Shown here one piece after another: positions 8,441 through 18,957 of a stretch of DNA of 64,000 nucleotides. How positions within the stretch are numbered: position 1 is the first letter of the stretch; each line of letters opens with the position of its first letter. Source of the stretch: Albifimbria verrucaria (Eukaryota > Ascomycota > Sordariomycetes > Hypocreales > Stachybotryaceae); assembly GCA_020081605.1 (NCBI GenBank), contig JAHREC010000015.1, forward strand, positions 1 through 64,000, written 5' to 3'. The notes below the pieces were generated by a model. It did no database searches. It was not told the DNA's origin and worked only from the letters and a program-made list of their open reading frames with translations. The translations under genes were made by a program, and so were the position numbers.

Positions 8441-10183
8441 TCAGCTCGGCACCCACACAAGCTCAATAATACCATCAAGTGCCTTCATGGGCCTTTTCTT
8501 CTCTACCATCCATCGCTCATCATCCTTCTTTCGAACATATACCTGTAACACGGACCCGTCCTCCATGACTTGCGAGTCACGAAGCTCCCAAGCAATCTTC
8601 TTACCCGTTTTGAGGAGCGAGGGGCGCTGAGGGCCATACGTGTAGTCGAAGTTCCACACATGCTCCTCGAACAGCGGGCGAAATGTACGCTCCACCTGAC
8701 TCAGGTCGAAGTCGATCCCATCGGGGTAGTGCGCAATGCTATAACCGTTGGAGATGATGAAGTTGTCCGCAGTAACGAAGCGCTGAAACGGGCAGTCCTC
8801 GCCGCACGTATAGGATATCTTGGTGGTATTTAGCGGGTTGGCCGAGTGCCACTTGTCGCCTCTCTTGAAATGATGAATGCTGTACGGCTTAAATCCGCCT
8901 TCGTAGAAACCCGATGCGTCTCCTACAAGATCGAGCTGCCAGAGGTCCTTCAGGTGCGTGAGACGTATGTCGGTGTTCTCGTATATGCACTTACGAAGGA
9001 GAATGTCTCCCTGAGGACCCCAGCCGGTGTTGGACTGCTTGATCTTGGCCCTCGTCCGGCAAGCGTCAATGCGACTGGAAACGATACCCGCCAAAGGACG
9101 GCTGAGGAAGACTCCACCGCCTCCAAAAGCTTGGGAGCCGTGCACCTTCACGGCCGTAACGTCCTCGGATAAGGTGCCGATATATAACAGCCTTGTATGA
9201 TCATACTGCTTGAACCGCTCGACGAGGCCATTCATCGCCGTGAAGAAGGTGTCGTCATCGCACAAGACCAGCCACTTCCTGTTCGGGGAGTCTTTGTGGG
9301 AGTAAAGCATAGGCACCAGGTTGAGGTACCGGACAGCCATCTCCTTCTCTATCCGGCTATCCCACCCGCTCACTTCGGAATCGATACCGGCATCGGCAAG
9401 TCGTTGCGCGACCTCCGTAAGCTCCGCATCCGTGACGTCAAGGAGGCGAAGGAGGAGCTTGCCTCCGTTAGACCTGCCTTTGCTGTCGGTTAGCCAGTAG
9501 GCCCACTCTTGGATCATCGAAGGGTCGCTGAGGCGCTTGTATGTGGTGGAAATGGCGAATATGAAGTCGGAGAGATCAGCATCGGCCGGGAAAGGCGACT
9601 CCGGGACGGAAACCTCCAAGGGTTCGCTGCATTTCTCTTCCTGGTCGTGGCCACTCAGCAGATCCACCACCCGGAAGCCTTCGGCGTCATTACCTGATGA
9701 CAGGAGGTTCTGCGGTAGCGAAGTATAAGATTGACGCTCGATGGGCTTGCGCGTGAAGCTGATGTAGCGTCTCAAATACTCGACTTGATCGTCCAGCTTG
9801 TATCTGTCACTTATCTCACGAAGCCTGTCCGTATCAACATTGCAATTCATAACGTGGCTCGATGACGGCCGTGCGCCATGTGCGCTGGTGTTGATGGGTT
9901 TGGCTTGATCACCGCCCGAAAGTTTCGGCTTGACAGCGGATACATCTTTTAAATCAGATGTTTTTAGAAGCAAGTCTGTGGTATACGGTCTCGTTGATGG
10001 TAAGTTCCAATATGCTATCAAAAGAACGGCAATAAGCACAACAAGCTTGAGAGCTCTTGAGAAGGAGCTCCGTATGCCCCAGGTTGACTGGATTAATGCC
10101 TTCGCTAGGGTGCAGGCTCTCGTGGCTTTCGCCGACCAATACACACTATGCGGGGCCTCTAGGCGGCCGATCCACCCTACCAT
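8441..10183 (-). CDS. Fringe-like glycosyltransferase, GT31 type
   Basis: This single uninterrupted 580-codon frame starts at ATG 10183. The protein is a type II membrane protein: a short cytoplasmic tail, a membrane segment at about residues 45-62 (KLVVLIAVLLIAYW), a stem, then a lumenal catalytic domain. The domain carries LVLCDDDTFF (DDD, the metal/nucleotide-sugar binding motif), FGGGGVFLSRPLA and GWGPQGDILLRKC. These match fungal fringe-like glycosyltransferases (GT31/DUF604). The likely role is addition of a sugar to glycoproteins or glycans in the Golgi; donor and acceptor cannot be told from sequence. Unlike its neighbours it shows no lesion, so it may still be under selection. It is convergent with the secreted-protein relic at 7.5-8.3 kb. 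Confidence 0.88.
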   Translation of the reverse strand: MVGWIGRLEAPHSVYWSAKATRACTLAKALIQSTWGIRSSFSRALKLVVLIAVLLIAYWNLPSTRPYTTDLLLKTSDLKDVSAVKPKLSGGDQAKPINTSAHGARPSSSHVMNCNVDTDRLREISDRYKLDDQVEYLRRYISFTRKPIERQSYTSLPQNLLSSGNDAEGFRVVDLLSGHDQEEKCSEPLEVSVPESPFPADADLSDFIFAISTTYKRLSDPSMIQEWAYWLTDSKGRSNGGKLLLRLLDVTDAELTEVAQRLADAGIDSEVSGWDSRIEKEMAVRYLNLVPMLYSHKDSPNRKWLVLCDDDTFFTAMNGLVERFKQYDHTRLLYIGTLSEDVTAVKVHGSQAFGGGGVFLSRPLAGIVSSRIDACRTRAKIKQSNTGWGPQGDILLRKCIYENTDIRLTHLKDLWQLDLVGDASGFYEGGFKPYSIHHFKRGDKWHSANPLNTTKISYTCGEDCPFQRFVTADNFIISNGYSIAHYPDGIDFDLSQVERTFRPLFEEHVWNFDYTYGPQRPSLLKTGKKIAWELRDSQVMEDGSVLQVYVRKKDDERWMVEKKRPMKALDGIIELVWVPS

Positions 10184-10189
10184 AGCTAG

Positions 10190-11318
10190 GTAGGACAGTA
10201 AGCAAATGCGGTTGGGTAAAGAAGGGTGTCGGTATTCAGGGCATACAAGTAATAGAGTTGCCTACCAAAGTAGGTTAAGGGGGCTTAAGGTGTCAATTGA
10301 AACGGCGAGGCCGAGGCATTAATGGCTGTTGGTTATGTAAATTTGTGGCAGAACCAACAGCCAAGCAATTTAATATCCTGGCTGGTGGTGGATCCTCGCT
10401 TCAGCCTGAGCCACTCAGCACGTGGTGGTGCTGTGGGAAGGAAATGCAATGGCTAGATCCCCCTGTCCAACATTTAGATGGATGTGAAGTATACTGACAA
10501 ATATTATGTATATAACTTAGGGAAAAGGATGTCTGTAGCACGCGGCGGAGAATGACCAATGCTGATTGGTCAATTTTATCATGGCTATCCATCACCGACA
10601 AATCGCCCGAATTTTAATTCTTTCCTAGCTCACTATCCGGTGACATGTTCCTCGTCCTGTCTTACTTGGTGAATCATGCTATTAAGTAACCTTGTTATTT
10701 TTACTATCGATTTCGTACTGAAAACCACCTTCGAAGGGATATGAGCGACGGATCGTCTAGACCCCGCTTTAGGGGCCCTCCGCCCCCAAGTAGGCCGCCC
10801 ATAAACAAGCCATCAAATGACTTGGATAGGCCTGGAAGCACGAGATATAACCCCATTGTCCTTGACGAGCATAACGATACTGATAATTGTGTGGAGGGTG
10901 AAGATGATACTGGAGGGAAACACACGGCCGTGGCAGGCAACAAGGTCAAACAAGGGTAATGCTGGGAGTTACCTCTGGATACTCAACCAATAAGCAATCC
11001 GTCTCTCATACCGTGTCTCTGGTTGTTAGGAAGATAATGGTTTTGACACACCAAGGATAATAGCAAAAACCAAGATGAGGGTGGAGGAAATGACAGTTAA
11101 AGGGATATCGACAATGCTCGTGCAATAAGCAACGGAGGGTTTTGCAATGTATCCAAGAACGCTCTGGATTATATTGTGCAATTAATCCTGGATAATCGAT
11201 CCACACCGCTCTACCCATATCTGGTCATTGCTCTTGAACACACATGCAATAAACGATTCGGCGTCTTTGAGAAGGCGCGACAGCTCATTGTGCAATGCAT
11301 CTAAGTCTTTAGCAGGAG
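10190..11318. other. Intergenic region, no supported gene
   Basis: It lies between the glycosyltransferase start and the 3' end of the large unknown gene. A 72-codon plus-strand frame at 10741-10959 (proline-rich start, MSDGSSRPRFRGPPPPSRPP) is the only candidate and has no supporting feature. The rest is AT-rich and without recognisable elements. Confidence 0.4.
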
Positions 11319-14300
11319 CTAGCTTTGACTCGCTATTCCGCGGGCTGTCCCGTTGCTTTTCCACTTGAATCCACCCAATCTCGCGAAGTACCCGGTTACT
11401 GACCCCTTATGCTCTGTAACATCGTGTCTTTGTTAGTCGTATCACATCACTGTCCTATGATTCCTGGACTTACCAATTTTCTTAGTCATTTCCGAAATAC
11501 GAAGGATCGTGCCATGATCCTCAGCGCCCCATGGGAAGTCTTTCGGTTGTAGGAACCAAAGCATCCGCGTCACCATATTCGCTGCCAACAGCGATTGTTC
11601 TTTCTGTTTGGTTTTTGGTGCCCCACTAAAACATCGTTCTTTAGGTGCTACTTGGGGTGTGACCGAAGATGAGCTCAGTGTTAAGACCAGCATTAGCATC
11701 AGGTCGCACATTTTGGTGCCAAGGATTCCTTGCAGGGTATTGTAAGCTTGCTGGTAATGTTCTAGAATTTTATGGTCGTCATCATTCTTTCCAAAAAGCT
11801 TCCGTAGCCTCTCAAAGCCTGCCTGGATCAATGGCGGGACATCCTGGAACGGGATATCGCATTGAAAGTTGATCCGTTGTTTCCTTGGTCGTTTCCGCAA
11901 GGTACTTTCGTGTTTAAAGTCAGCCTCAAGTGCTAATCGCTTTGAGCTGCCGGCCCGAGCCGTGAGCACTTCCGTCGAAAGAACCGAACCCGTTAAGCGC
12001 ACGATCCGCCGATGAGTGAGTCTTTGTCGGTGTCGACCTGGCACCCATTCGACGCCACTCGAATGCATAGCAGCTGCGAGGCCATCTATCCATTGGTCTT
12101 TTGTGACGACTTCTGGGCGTGTGTGTTGAATGGCGGCCTTTATCGTCGCAAACCAGGTGGAATGGGCTGGCGCGAAGGCGGCGGCAACCATGCTCTCTGA
12201 TCCCTGTAATGCTTCGACTAGTTCCAGTGCAAAGTCTCGCCTGGTTTTGGTTGGTATATCTCGCAAGGAGCCAGAAGCTCCATCCGGCATGACCAAATCC
12301 TGGGGAGGTTCTCTAGTGCCCTGGGCGGGTTCACATGTCAATAAACGAATATCGCCAATATGATCTAGCATGACAGTGAATTTTCATCCTTACCTCCATC
12401 GAAACGGGTCGTGACAATCTTCCCAAGCTTTCAGTTCTTGACCTGCTCTGATGGAAGGCTCACCTCGACCACTTCGTATACCCCGGTTCAACTTTCTATG
12501 AAACTGAATGGCCATAAAGTTTGACATCTGAGGGATCCATAGCTCTGCCAGCACTTTTTCTAAGAACCGACTGGCCCCCGATATCCCTTGGATGGACTGA
12601 CCCCCAAGCTCGGAGAACCACAGCTGACTGTGGCGGTTTGCCGCCACGAACGTCCCATAGTGAAATGCAAGCGACGCTACATGCATGAGCATCGGACGGC
12701 CATCCTGTAAGAGAGGCCACTGGCCGATGTGTATGACCCCTTCTCCTTCCCTAAAATCAAGCATCGCCGGATCGATAAAGGGCCATCCTCCATGTTGTAA
12801 GCTTTCCATTGTTCCTAGCAATCTAAATACCCGTGATGGAAGTATACGAGGATCGCCTGTCAGACAAAAGTTTCCCAGCCTATCCAGGGCAGCTACAGCT
12901 TCTGACGCTGCGAGCCCCAGACCTCGCGATCCAGCCATGGTAAATCGTCGCTCCATCTCCTCGATGGCTAGCTTAAATGTTCGAGCGAACGCGATAAGAA
13001 CACCAGGGAAAACCGGAGGGAGAAACCGCCGCAGAATCCACGAATACGATTGCTTCTCCTTTAAGAAATATCGCTTCATCTGGACAATGGGCTGTAAAAC
13101 GGTAGAGAAACTCTTCTGACCCTTGATGAGCCGTTGGATGTGTACGGTAACCACTTGTTCGAAGCGATATGAGAGCTCTTCCGCCTCGATGGCTTTCTCG
13201 ATAAGCAAGGCTTCTCTCTCAAATGGCTTCGACGCACCGGGGTTCTCCGGTGTCAACCGCCCTCGTATCCGATCTAGAAGTCTTGCTTGCTTGGCTCTAA
13301 CCTTGGCCGCGGCTTTGGTGTCGACTTCTGGTACCGTCAGTGCTGCCGTTGCTGAGCCTTGACTTGCGAGAAGGGCATCAGCGCGATGGCGGTACACGGA
13401 CTTTAGCGCGCAGTATCCTTGAAACTCGCCGAAGGATACAACATCAGCACCCTGGTTGGAAAAACTCATGTTGTCCTCTATAATGGCCAGGAGATTGTTC
13501 TTGAGGAAGGCGGGCGGCTTTGGTGATGAAAAATTGCCATATGCCGAGTGGAAGCCCAGCGGATAGAAGGTATAGTCTCGAGGGCTAGCATATTCCCGAG
13601 CCAAACAGTTCCTGTCGGCGAGAAGACAAAAGACCTGGTCTTGGTCCTGGTCTTGACCTCCGCCGGTGGTGCAGTGCAAGTTTGTAGCAACGGCATAGGA
13701 TATACTCGTCAAGTGATCTAAATTGTATTTGTGCTCTAACTCCGTACGAAGTTGGAGCAACCCGGGACTGAAGTGTTCATCTTGCGATTCCAGCGGGCTC
13801 CTGGATGTTGCGCCATTCGCGGCACCTGCAATCTGCTCATTTGGGTCTTGTACGAAGAGACTTGAGTTATCACGACTGCTTGGCTCAACTGCTTGCTCTT
13901 CCTCCGAATCAACTTCGCTTTCTTCTTCCATATCACCCTGGTATCTTCGCTCCTCGTCGCTATCCTCATCTTCTTCGTCGTCGTCGTCGTCTTCGTCATC
14001 ATCATCCGGTCGTATGCGAGTTTCCCGCGGGAGATTTTGGACTCCTTCGGTCACTTCCATCTCTATGTTGGCGCCGTAGTCGTATGCATGAAAAGCAGGA
14101 AGGTTGTCGGACCAGAACGTTTCGTGGGCATACATTTCAACGAAACTGGCCCATCCGTCCATGAAAAATTCCTGGAACATGGTCCACTTATTGTACGTTA
14201 TCTGTTGAGACGATCTACCGCCCAGCTTCCATGCTGCCTCAATTCCTTCGCCAAGAAGCTCGCCACTCGTGAAGACTGATTTGATATAGGACGCGAGCGC

Positions 14301-15064
14301 TTCGGCATGGTGTTTGACCATGCCGGTCCCATGCTTGGCTGCATCACGACGTTTGCGATTGCCGTTCCCGGGTCGTGTGGGGTGCATAACGATAAACCAC
14401 TGCTCTCGCGTCGCGGCCACCGCAACACGAAAAGTTCGGTTTGTCAGGTCGAACGATATATTACTGCCTCGTTTCACGCTGTAAGGTGCTTGCCAGTGCT
14501 GGAAGGAAATTGTCACGTTATCGAAGAATCGATCGCTACGCCGACTGATCGGCTGCAATGGGGCTCCCTCGATGCAAATGAAGTCGAGGTAGAATATTGG
14601 ATAGTAGTTGTCTTTGTCGCTGGCGGGTCGCGAGCCGGCTTTTCGGCTACCATAATCCATGGTGAATGGTCGTTGAAGTATCGAGATCGCTTCAGCACCT
14701 TTGAATTCAGGCGCCCTGGTTTTCGCTATGAATTCATCACCTGATTATATGCGGCATGTCAGTGTTGTCCCTCTAAACTGGTGGACGGCTCCTTTTCCTT
14801 ACATTTGTAGTGGTAGGTACCTCTTGAGCGATCAATCCTCCATGTGCGTGATTCACGCTCCGCTGTCGCAGATCCGTCCTCAGAGCCCACCGCGGACTCC
14901 CTCAAATAGTCATCATCCGCGCTGTCGTGCGATGGGTATGCACTCTGCTCGTGGTCATCATCCTCAAGCTCTGGATTGCCACTACCTGACACAAAACTGG
15001 CTCCCTCCTGGTCAAGAGAACCATCGAGTATGACGCTGTTGGTTTCGAGTTCCCGTGTACTCAT
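11319..15064 (-). CDS. Large acidic protein of unknown function (about 1180 aa), four exons
   Basis: Four exons join into one open frame: 15064-14803, 14740-12394, 12312-11474 and 11413-11319. The introns are 14741-14802 (GTAAGG, branch CTGAC, CAG), 12313-12393 (GTAAGG, TAG) and 11414-11473 (GTAAGT, branch CTAAC, CAG). The exons sum to 3543 nt, an exact multiple of three, so the model is self-consistent. An ATG at 15115 is an alternative start. The N-terminus is acidic and serine-rich, and a run of Asp/Glu lies near residues 290-330 (RPDDDDEDDDDDEEDEDSDE). I recognise no catalytic motif or membrane segment. The acidic, charged character suggests a nuclear protein. It lies in the same orientation as the DGQHR/ParB-like gene 0.5 kb upstream and may work with it. 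Confidence 0.75.
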
Positions 15065-15160
15065 GGTGTTGGGTGGGTATTTGCTTGATGGTGGTATTAT
15101 TTTAAGGTAACTCACAGAGACTGACCCTAACCCAAGACTTGACGACTACGCAAATCTCGC

Positions 15161-15179
15161 TACGCCCGGGGGCGAAAGG
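15161..15179. promoter_or_regulatory. CCCGGGGGCGAAA motif upstream of the 1180-aa gene (tentative)
   Basis: The sequence tacgcccgggggcgaaagg lies about 50-100 bp upstream of the candidate starts of the acidic-protein gene. It shares the half-site GGGGCGAAA with the perfect palindrome tttcgccccggggcgaaa found upstream of the neighbouring DGQHR gene. A shared site near both genes suggests a common regulator or binding protein. This is inference from the sequence match only. Confidence 0.3.
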
Positions 15180-15550
15180 TGTCTCTTACGTCTCAAGCAT
15201 ATCGGCTTAGTAAAGAACGCGACCATAAATGAATAGCATTGGCAGTTCCTTTCCTTTTCTTTTTGGCAAAGCAAAATTTAATTGAACCATGTTGACCTAG
15301 CTACACATCCGATTCGTCCACCAGCACTTGACGTGGCGTGTTTCCTGCTGCCCGTCCCAATGCAAGCCAGCTATTAGCCTCAATGACAAGATGGAAATCG
15401 TGTTCTACCACATTGTATAGGGTAAAGGGTCAAATGTATGAAAGGAGGATTAAGACGCAGCTAATCGGCCTCTCCAACCTGACTTCCTCGCCGGCATGGG
15501 ACTAAACGGCAGCGGATTTCGGGAGCTACTAGGTTCGCTCTGGCTTGAGC

Positions 15551-17957
15551 CTACATGCGTTTGCGTTGGTTTTGGCTGCCGTCGACGCGCATCCTTGCCA
15601 TCATCCGGGCCGTCCCGCGCTCTAAGCGATTGCCCTTTTCATTCGCCTGACTCTCTCTTTGCTTTTCTGTTTCAGCCACGGATACCTGGTCTGGACCATT
15701 TTGCGATTCTTCTCCACCATCATCTGAGCGAACCTCCTGATCTCCCGATGCCCCATGCTCAGAGGGCACATCGGCAGCTACACTCCTGGTGCGCACCGTT
15801 GGATCATCCACTGCTGACTCCCGGGATGGGGCGTCCATCGTCGGTCCCTGCTCATTCGTCTTTGTTTCTTGGCTCCCCTTGAGCATGAGGAGATTGTACT
15901 CTTTCCCGGTCGATTCTATAATGACGCGATCCGCATCTGCTAGCTTGTTTTGCGACGGCCCGTTCTGATCGTCACGAAGAGCTTGGCGACATCGATCAGC
16001 CACCCATTTTACGATGCATCCGTCGATCGCCGCTGCAAGTTGACCAGAGGCTTCCTTGCTGTTCAATGCAGGGTTTTCAGCCACCTCAGGCACGCGTGAA
16101 GCTAGGACACATACAGCACGCGTTACGGCTGAGCATCCCTTGAGGCTATCGGTGGGAGATAAACCCAGGCCATCGCCGCCCTTTGAACCAACCCACCATG
16201 GACGAAACTTGGGGCCAAGGGAAGTTTCGACAATATGAAGCAGGTTTTGCCAGAATCTGTCAAGAAACCTCTCTGCGTATACGGCGCCGTTGCGGTCGTT
16301 CGGGTCCGGCATGGCCTTCAGATAGCCTTTTGTCACCGGGTGAGTCAATGATTGCTGCCGCCGACGAACAAAATCCAGAATCTCCCGTTCGAGCATGATC
16401 GACCGCTTATCTGCAAGCCTCATCGCCTTTTCATCCGTGCCGTTCTGTAATCGTTTGATGAAACCCTTCCTCAGCGGGAGCTTGTTTGCTTTGCGCTTGT
16501 CCGCGACGACTTCCGAGTCGCGATCGATCCACAGAACCACATGGATCATTACCTCCATCATGGTCTGGCATACGTCTTTTGGCGTCTCGAGCAGACTGTG
16601 AACATCCGGGAGGCGGAAGCTCGGATTCTCGATGAGAAACTCGTACAATTCCCGATACGCCGCATCGTCCAGTGCAGTGAGAAACCGAGCCGTCCGACGT
16701 GCACCAGGCCCGACTCGATCATCATCCCCTTCCTTCGGGTCGGTATAGAATAACTTGCGTATCGCACTCGCTGTCGCGTTCTTTCCGCCTGCCGCCAATA
16801 CGTGCACCATCTTTTTCCAGTCCGAACCGCGAATGTATTTGGTAGCATCTCCTGGCAATTCCTTGAGCTTCTTCCCGACGGCATCGATGATTGCAAAGCA
16901 ATACTAGAGTCTCTCAGCATTGTCCATAGTTCGAGATCGCAGGCTAGCCCATTCCCCGAGCCTGCCGACGTTATCGGGCGGGTGTTCATGTAAACGCAAC
17001 TTACTGCATCAAATCTTCTGCTAGCCAATTGCTCCCACTTAGATATATTAAAGGTGTCTTTTCCGACCGTGGTACTGCAGTAGCTTGTAATCTTAGACGC
17101 CCAGCTCTTGTTGTTCCATAAAGTGCCTAGTCGGCCGGTGGGAAAATTCGGGTTCCCACCGAGACGCAACAAGTCAAGCATTTGGGCTTCAACTTCGCTT
17201 TTCTTCCCATGAAACAAACTCTCGTCTTGCTTGGACGCCATGACAAGCTGCATCCAGATCTGACCATGGCTGTCTGGGAGCAACAGGTCGCTGCGGTTGA
17301 CTCGCAGTTGAAGGTTGAGCTTGGGTGGAAGCGCGTCTAGTATCTGATTTAATCATCTTGCTTCTTGAGAACCTGACTTGGTTTTGCCCCTGTTATTTTG
17401 GGGCGTGGAGGTCGACTTACCTTTGTCGTAAATTATGCCGTTCCACCAGAGCTCCGTGTCTGGCAACTTCTTGCGTTTCACTAGCCTTCGCAAAGCTGCC
17501 ACTCGGTGTTGACCATCCATAATCTCGAGTGGCTCCTGATTGATGTCCAGCCAACCATCAAGGTCGCGTAATTCTTGTCCGTCATCTTGTGAAGTTGAGT
17601 CTTTTGCTGTTGCTCCTTTATGTACTTCTGCATGGCTTGTGACGTACACGACACCAAGATGTAGTTCTCCTCGCTAGTTCGTGCTAAATTCTGCTCAAAC
17701 ACTTCATCGAGATCAATGACATGTTTGTCATCAACCTGACGGTTCTCTCCATTTTCCCATTCAGGCGTGAGGGCCTCGAATGGTATCTTAGCCACCATGA
17801 GCTGGTAAGGCTTCGCTTGACGTCGGATTGTTTGGGTTTCATGAAATGCTTGACTGAGTACGCCACCGCCTTTATCACGCTTACTCTCCTCGCGCCTTCT
17901 TTTGCTGTTATCTTTTCCCCCATGAACTTCGGACGAATCCGCTTTTCTCTTCGTCAT
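15551..17957 (-). CDS. DGQHR/ParB-like domain protein (DUF3723-like arrangement), multi-exon
   Basis: The start is ATG 17957 (MTKRKADSSEV), followed by a basic, probably nuclear-targeting segment (NSKRRREESKRDK). A conserved order of motifs follows: RQVDDKHVIDLDEVF, then EIMDGQHRVAALRRL, then TELWWNGIIYDKD, then LQLRVNRSDLLLPDSHG. This arrangement resembles ParB-like/DGQHR proteins and fungal DUF3723 proteins. Two introns are very clear: 17337-17420 (GTAAGT, TAG) and 16904-17004 (GTAAGT, TAG). A frame change before DGQHR needs a further small intron near 17601-17647 (GTACGT) or is a frameshift. With that intron the exons total 2175 nt (724 aa). The C-terminus is long, charged and low-complexity. 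Role inferred: DNA binding or nucleic-acid-linked NTP hydrolysis in the nucleus; not established. Confidence 0.72.
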
Positions 17958-18531
17958 TTTTGATGTCCTTTGCGCTCACAGGCTCAGTGTCAATGATGCT
18001 GAAGTTATATGATGGGTGTATAGGGTAGGGGTGGTGTCGGGTAACAACTCGGGGAAGAGTTTCGGCGACAGGATGCGTAAAAAATGGAAAATAGAGTACT
18101 CTGCATGACCTCGGCCCTGGCTACAAAGCCCCGGGTGTCCGAGGGCGCCACCAGCATATAACTTGTTCATGCGAATGTGGCTGAATAGGCATCAAGCTAA
18201 TGTCTCTCCCCGTTGCAAGCCCTGCTGAAAAAGGCGCGACTGTACTGCTGACGCGCGTTTTGAATACGAGACAAAAGGGGAGAAGAGAAAAAGCAAAGTG
18301 AAAACAACAAACACGGTCATAAATGGAAGACATTAAAGTACAAAGAGACGAAGGCTGCTCTTCACTCCACTTCTGTTTATTTCATCTTTAGGCACACAAG
18401 AATAGTCCACCAAGTGACTTCCTCCAGGCGAGATCCTCGACAAATGCTCTAATATGAATATTAAGTGCGAACCCAGGAAACTTGCACTGATGGAAACTGC
18501 GGGTACGATTCGGGACCTTGCCATCGGAAAG

Positions 18532-18720
18532 ACTAACTACCATATTTCGCCCCGGGGCGAAACTGATTCATTTACTATGGTTCCGAACCAGGACATCTGA
18601 CATGCAATAAATCGGTTTGGCAGGGTGAAACACATACGACTGTTTGTAGGGAATTGGTTGGAGTTTGGTAGAGGGGCCCGTATGTCAGTTTCGCCCCGGG
18701 GTGAAATATGGTAGTTAGTT
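18532..18720. repeat. 36-bp inverted repeats flanking about 118 bp (MITE-like), each with a CCCCGGGG palindrome
   Basis: The arm at 18532-18566 (actaactaccatatttcg, then ccccggggcgaaactga) is repeated in inverted orientation at 18685-18720 with essentially one mismatch. Each arm contains the 18-bp palindrome tttcgccccggggcgaaa (perfect in the left arm, one change in the right). The 189-bp structure resembles a miniature inverted-repeat element. Because each arm is itself palindromic, it could instead be a protein-binding array. No clear target-site duplication is visible. It lies about 600 bp upstream of the DGQHR gene. Confidence 0.7.
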
Positions 18721-18777
18721 CCACCATCAGTGGGACTCAGTTGTTGCATGTCGTTCTATTAGAGTAGACCCCACTTA

Positions 18778-18797
18778 TTTTCGCCCCGGGGCCAAAA
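18778..18797. repeat. Third CCCCGGGG palindrome
   Basis: The sequence ttttcgccccggggccaaaa is a 20-bp palindrome with one mismatched base pair. It matches the core of the palindromes in the 18532-18720 inverted repeat but lacks the flanking arm sequence, so the core recurs independently of that element. Confidence 0.6.
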
Positions 18798-18898
18798 TTC
18801 ACCTGATGCATTACGGCCCGCCCCTACGCCCCATTATTTATTATTATTATTAGTAGTTGTCGTAATTTAGTAGTAGTGGCAGACACATTCACGTAGGC

Positions 18899-18957
18899 AC
18901 ATACACATACACACACACATACACACACACACATACACACACACACATACACACGCA
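18899..18957. repeat. CA/CATA microsatellite
   Basis: A run of acacac tracts separated by acata units covers about 59 bp. It is a simple-sequence repeat with no coding potential. Confidence 0.9.

Noticed and set aside
13723..14279. Plus-strand frames antisense to the 1180-aa gene
   Set aside because: Shadow frames; the serine/phenylalanine runs are the complement of the Asp/Glu-rich stretch.
16558..17283. A 241-codon minus-strand frame running through intron 16904-17004
   Set aside because: The GTAAGT...TAG intron switches to the 15551-16903 exon; the portion past 17005 is intron and out-of-frame sequence.
11319..18800. Calling the region a Starship element
   Set aside because: Only one DUF3723-like gene is suggestive; no DUF3435 tyrosine recombinase, no defined ends and no target-site duplication were seen.
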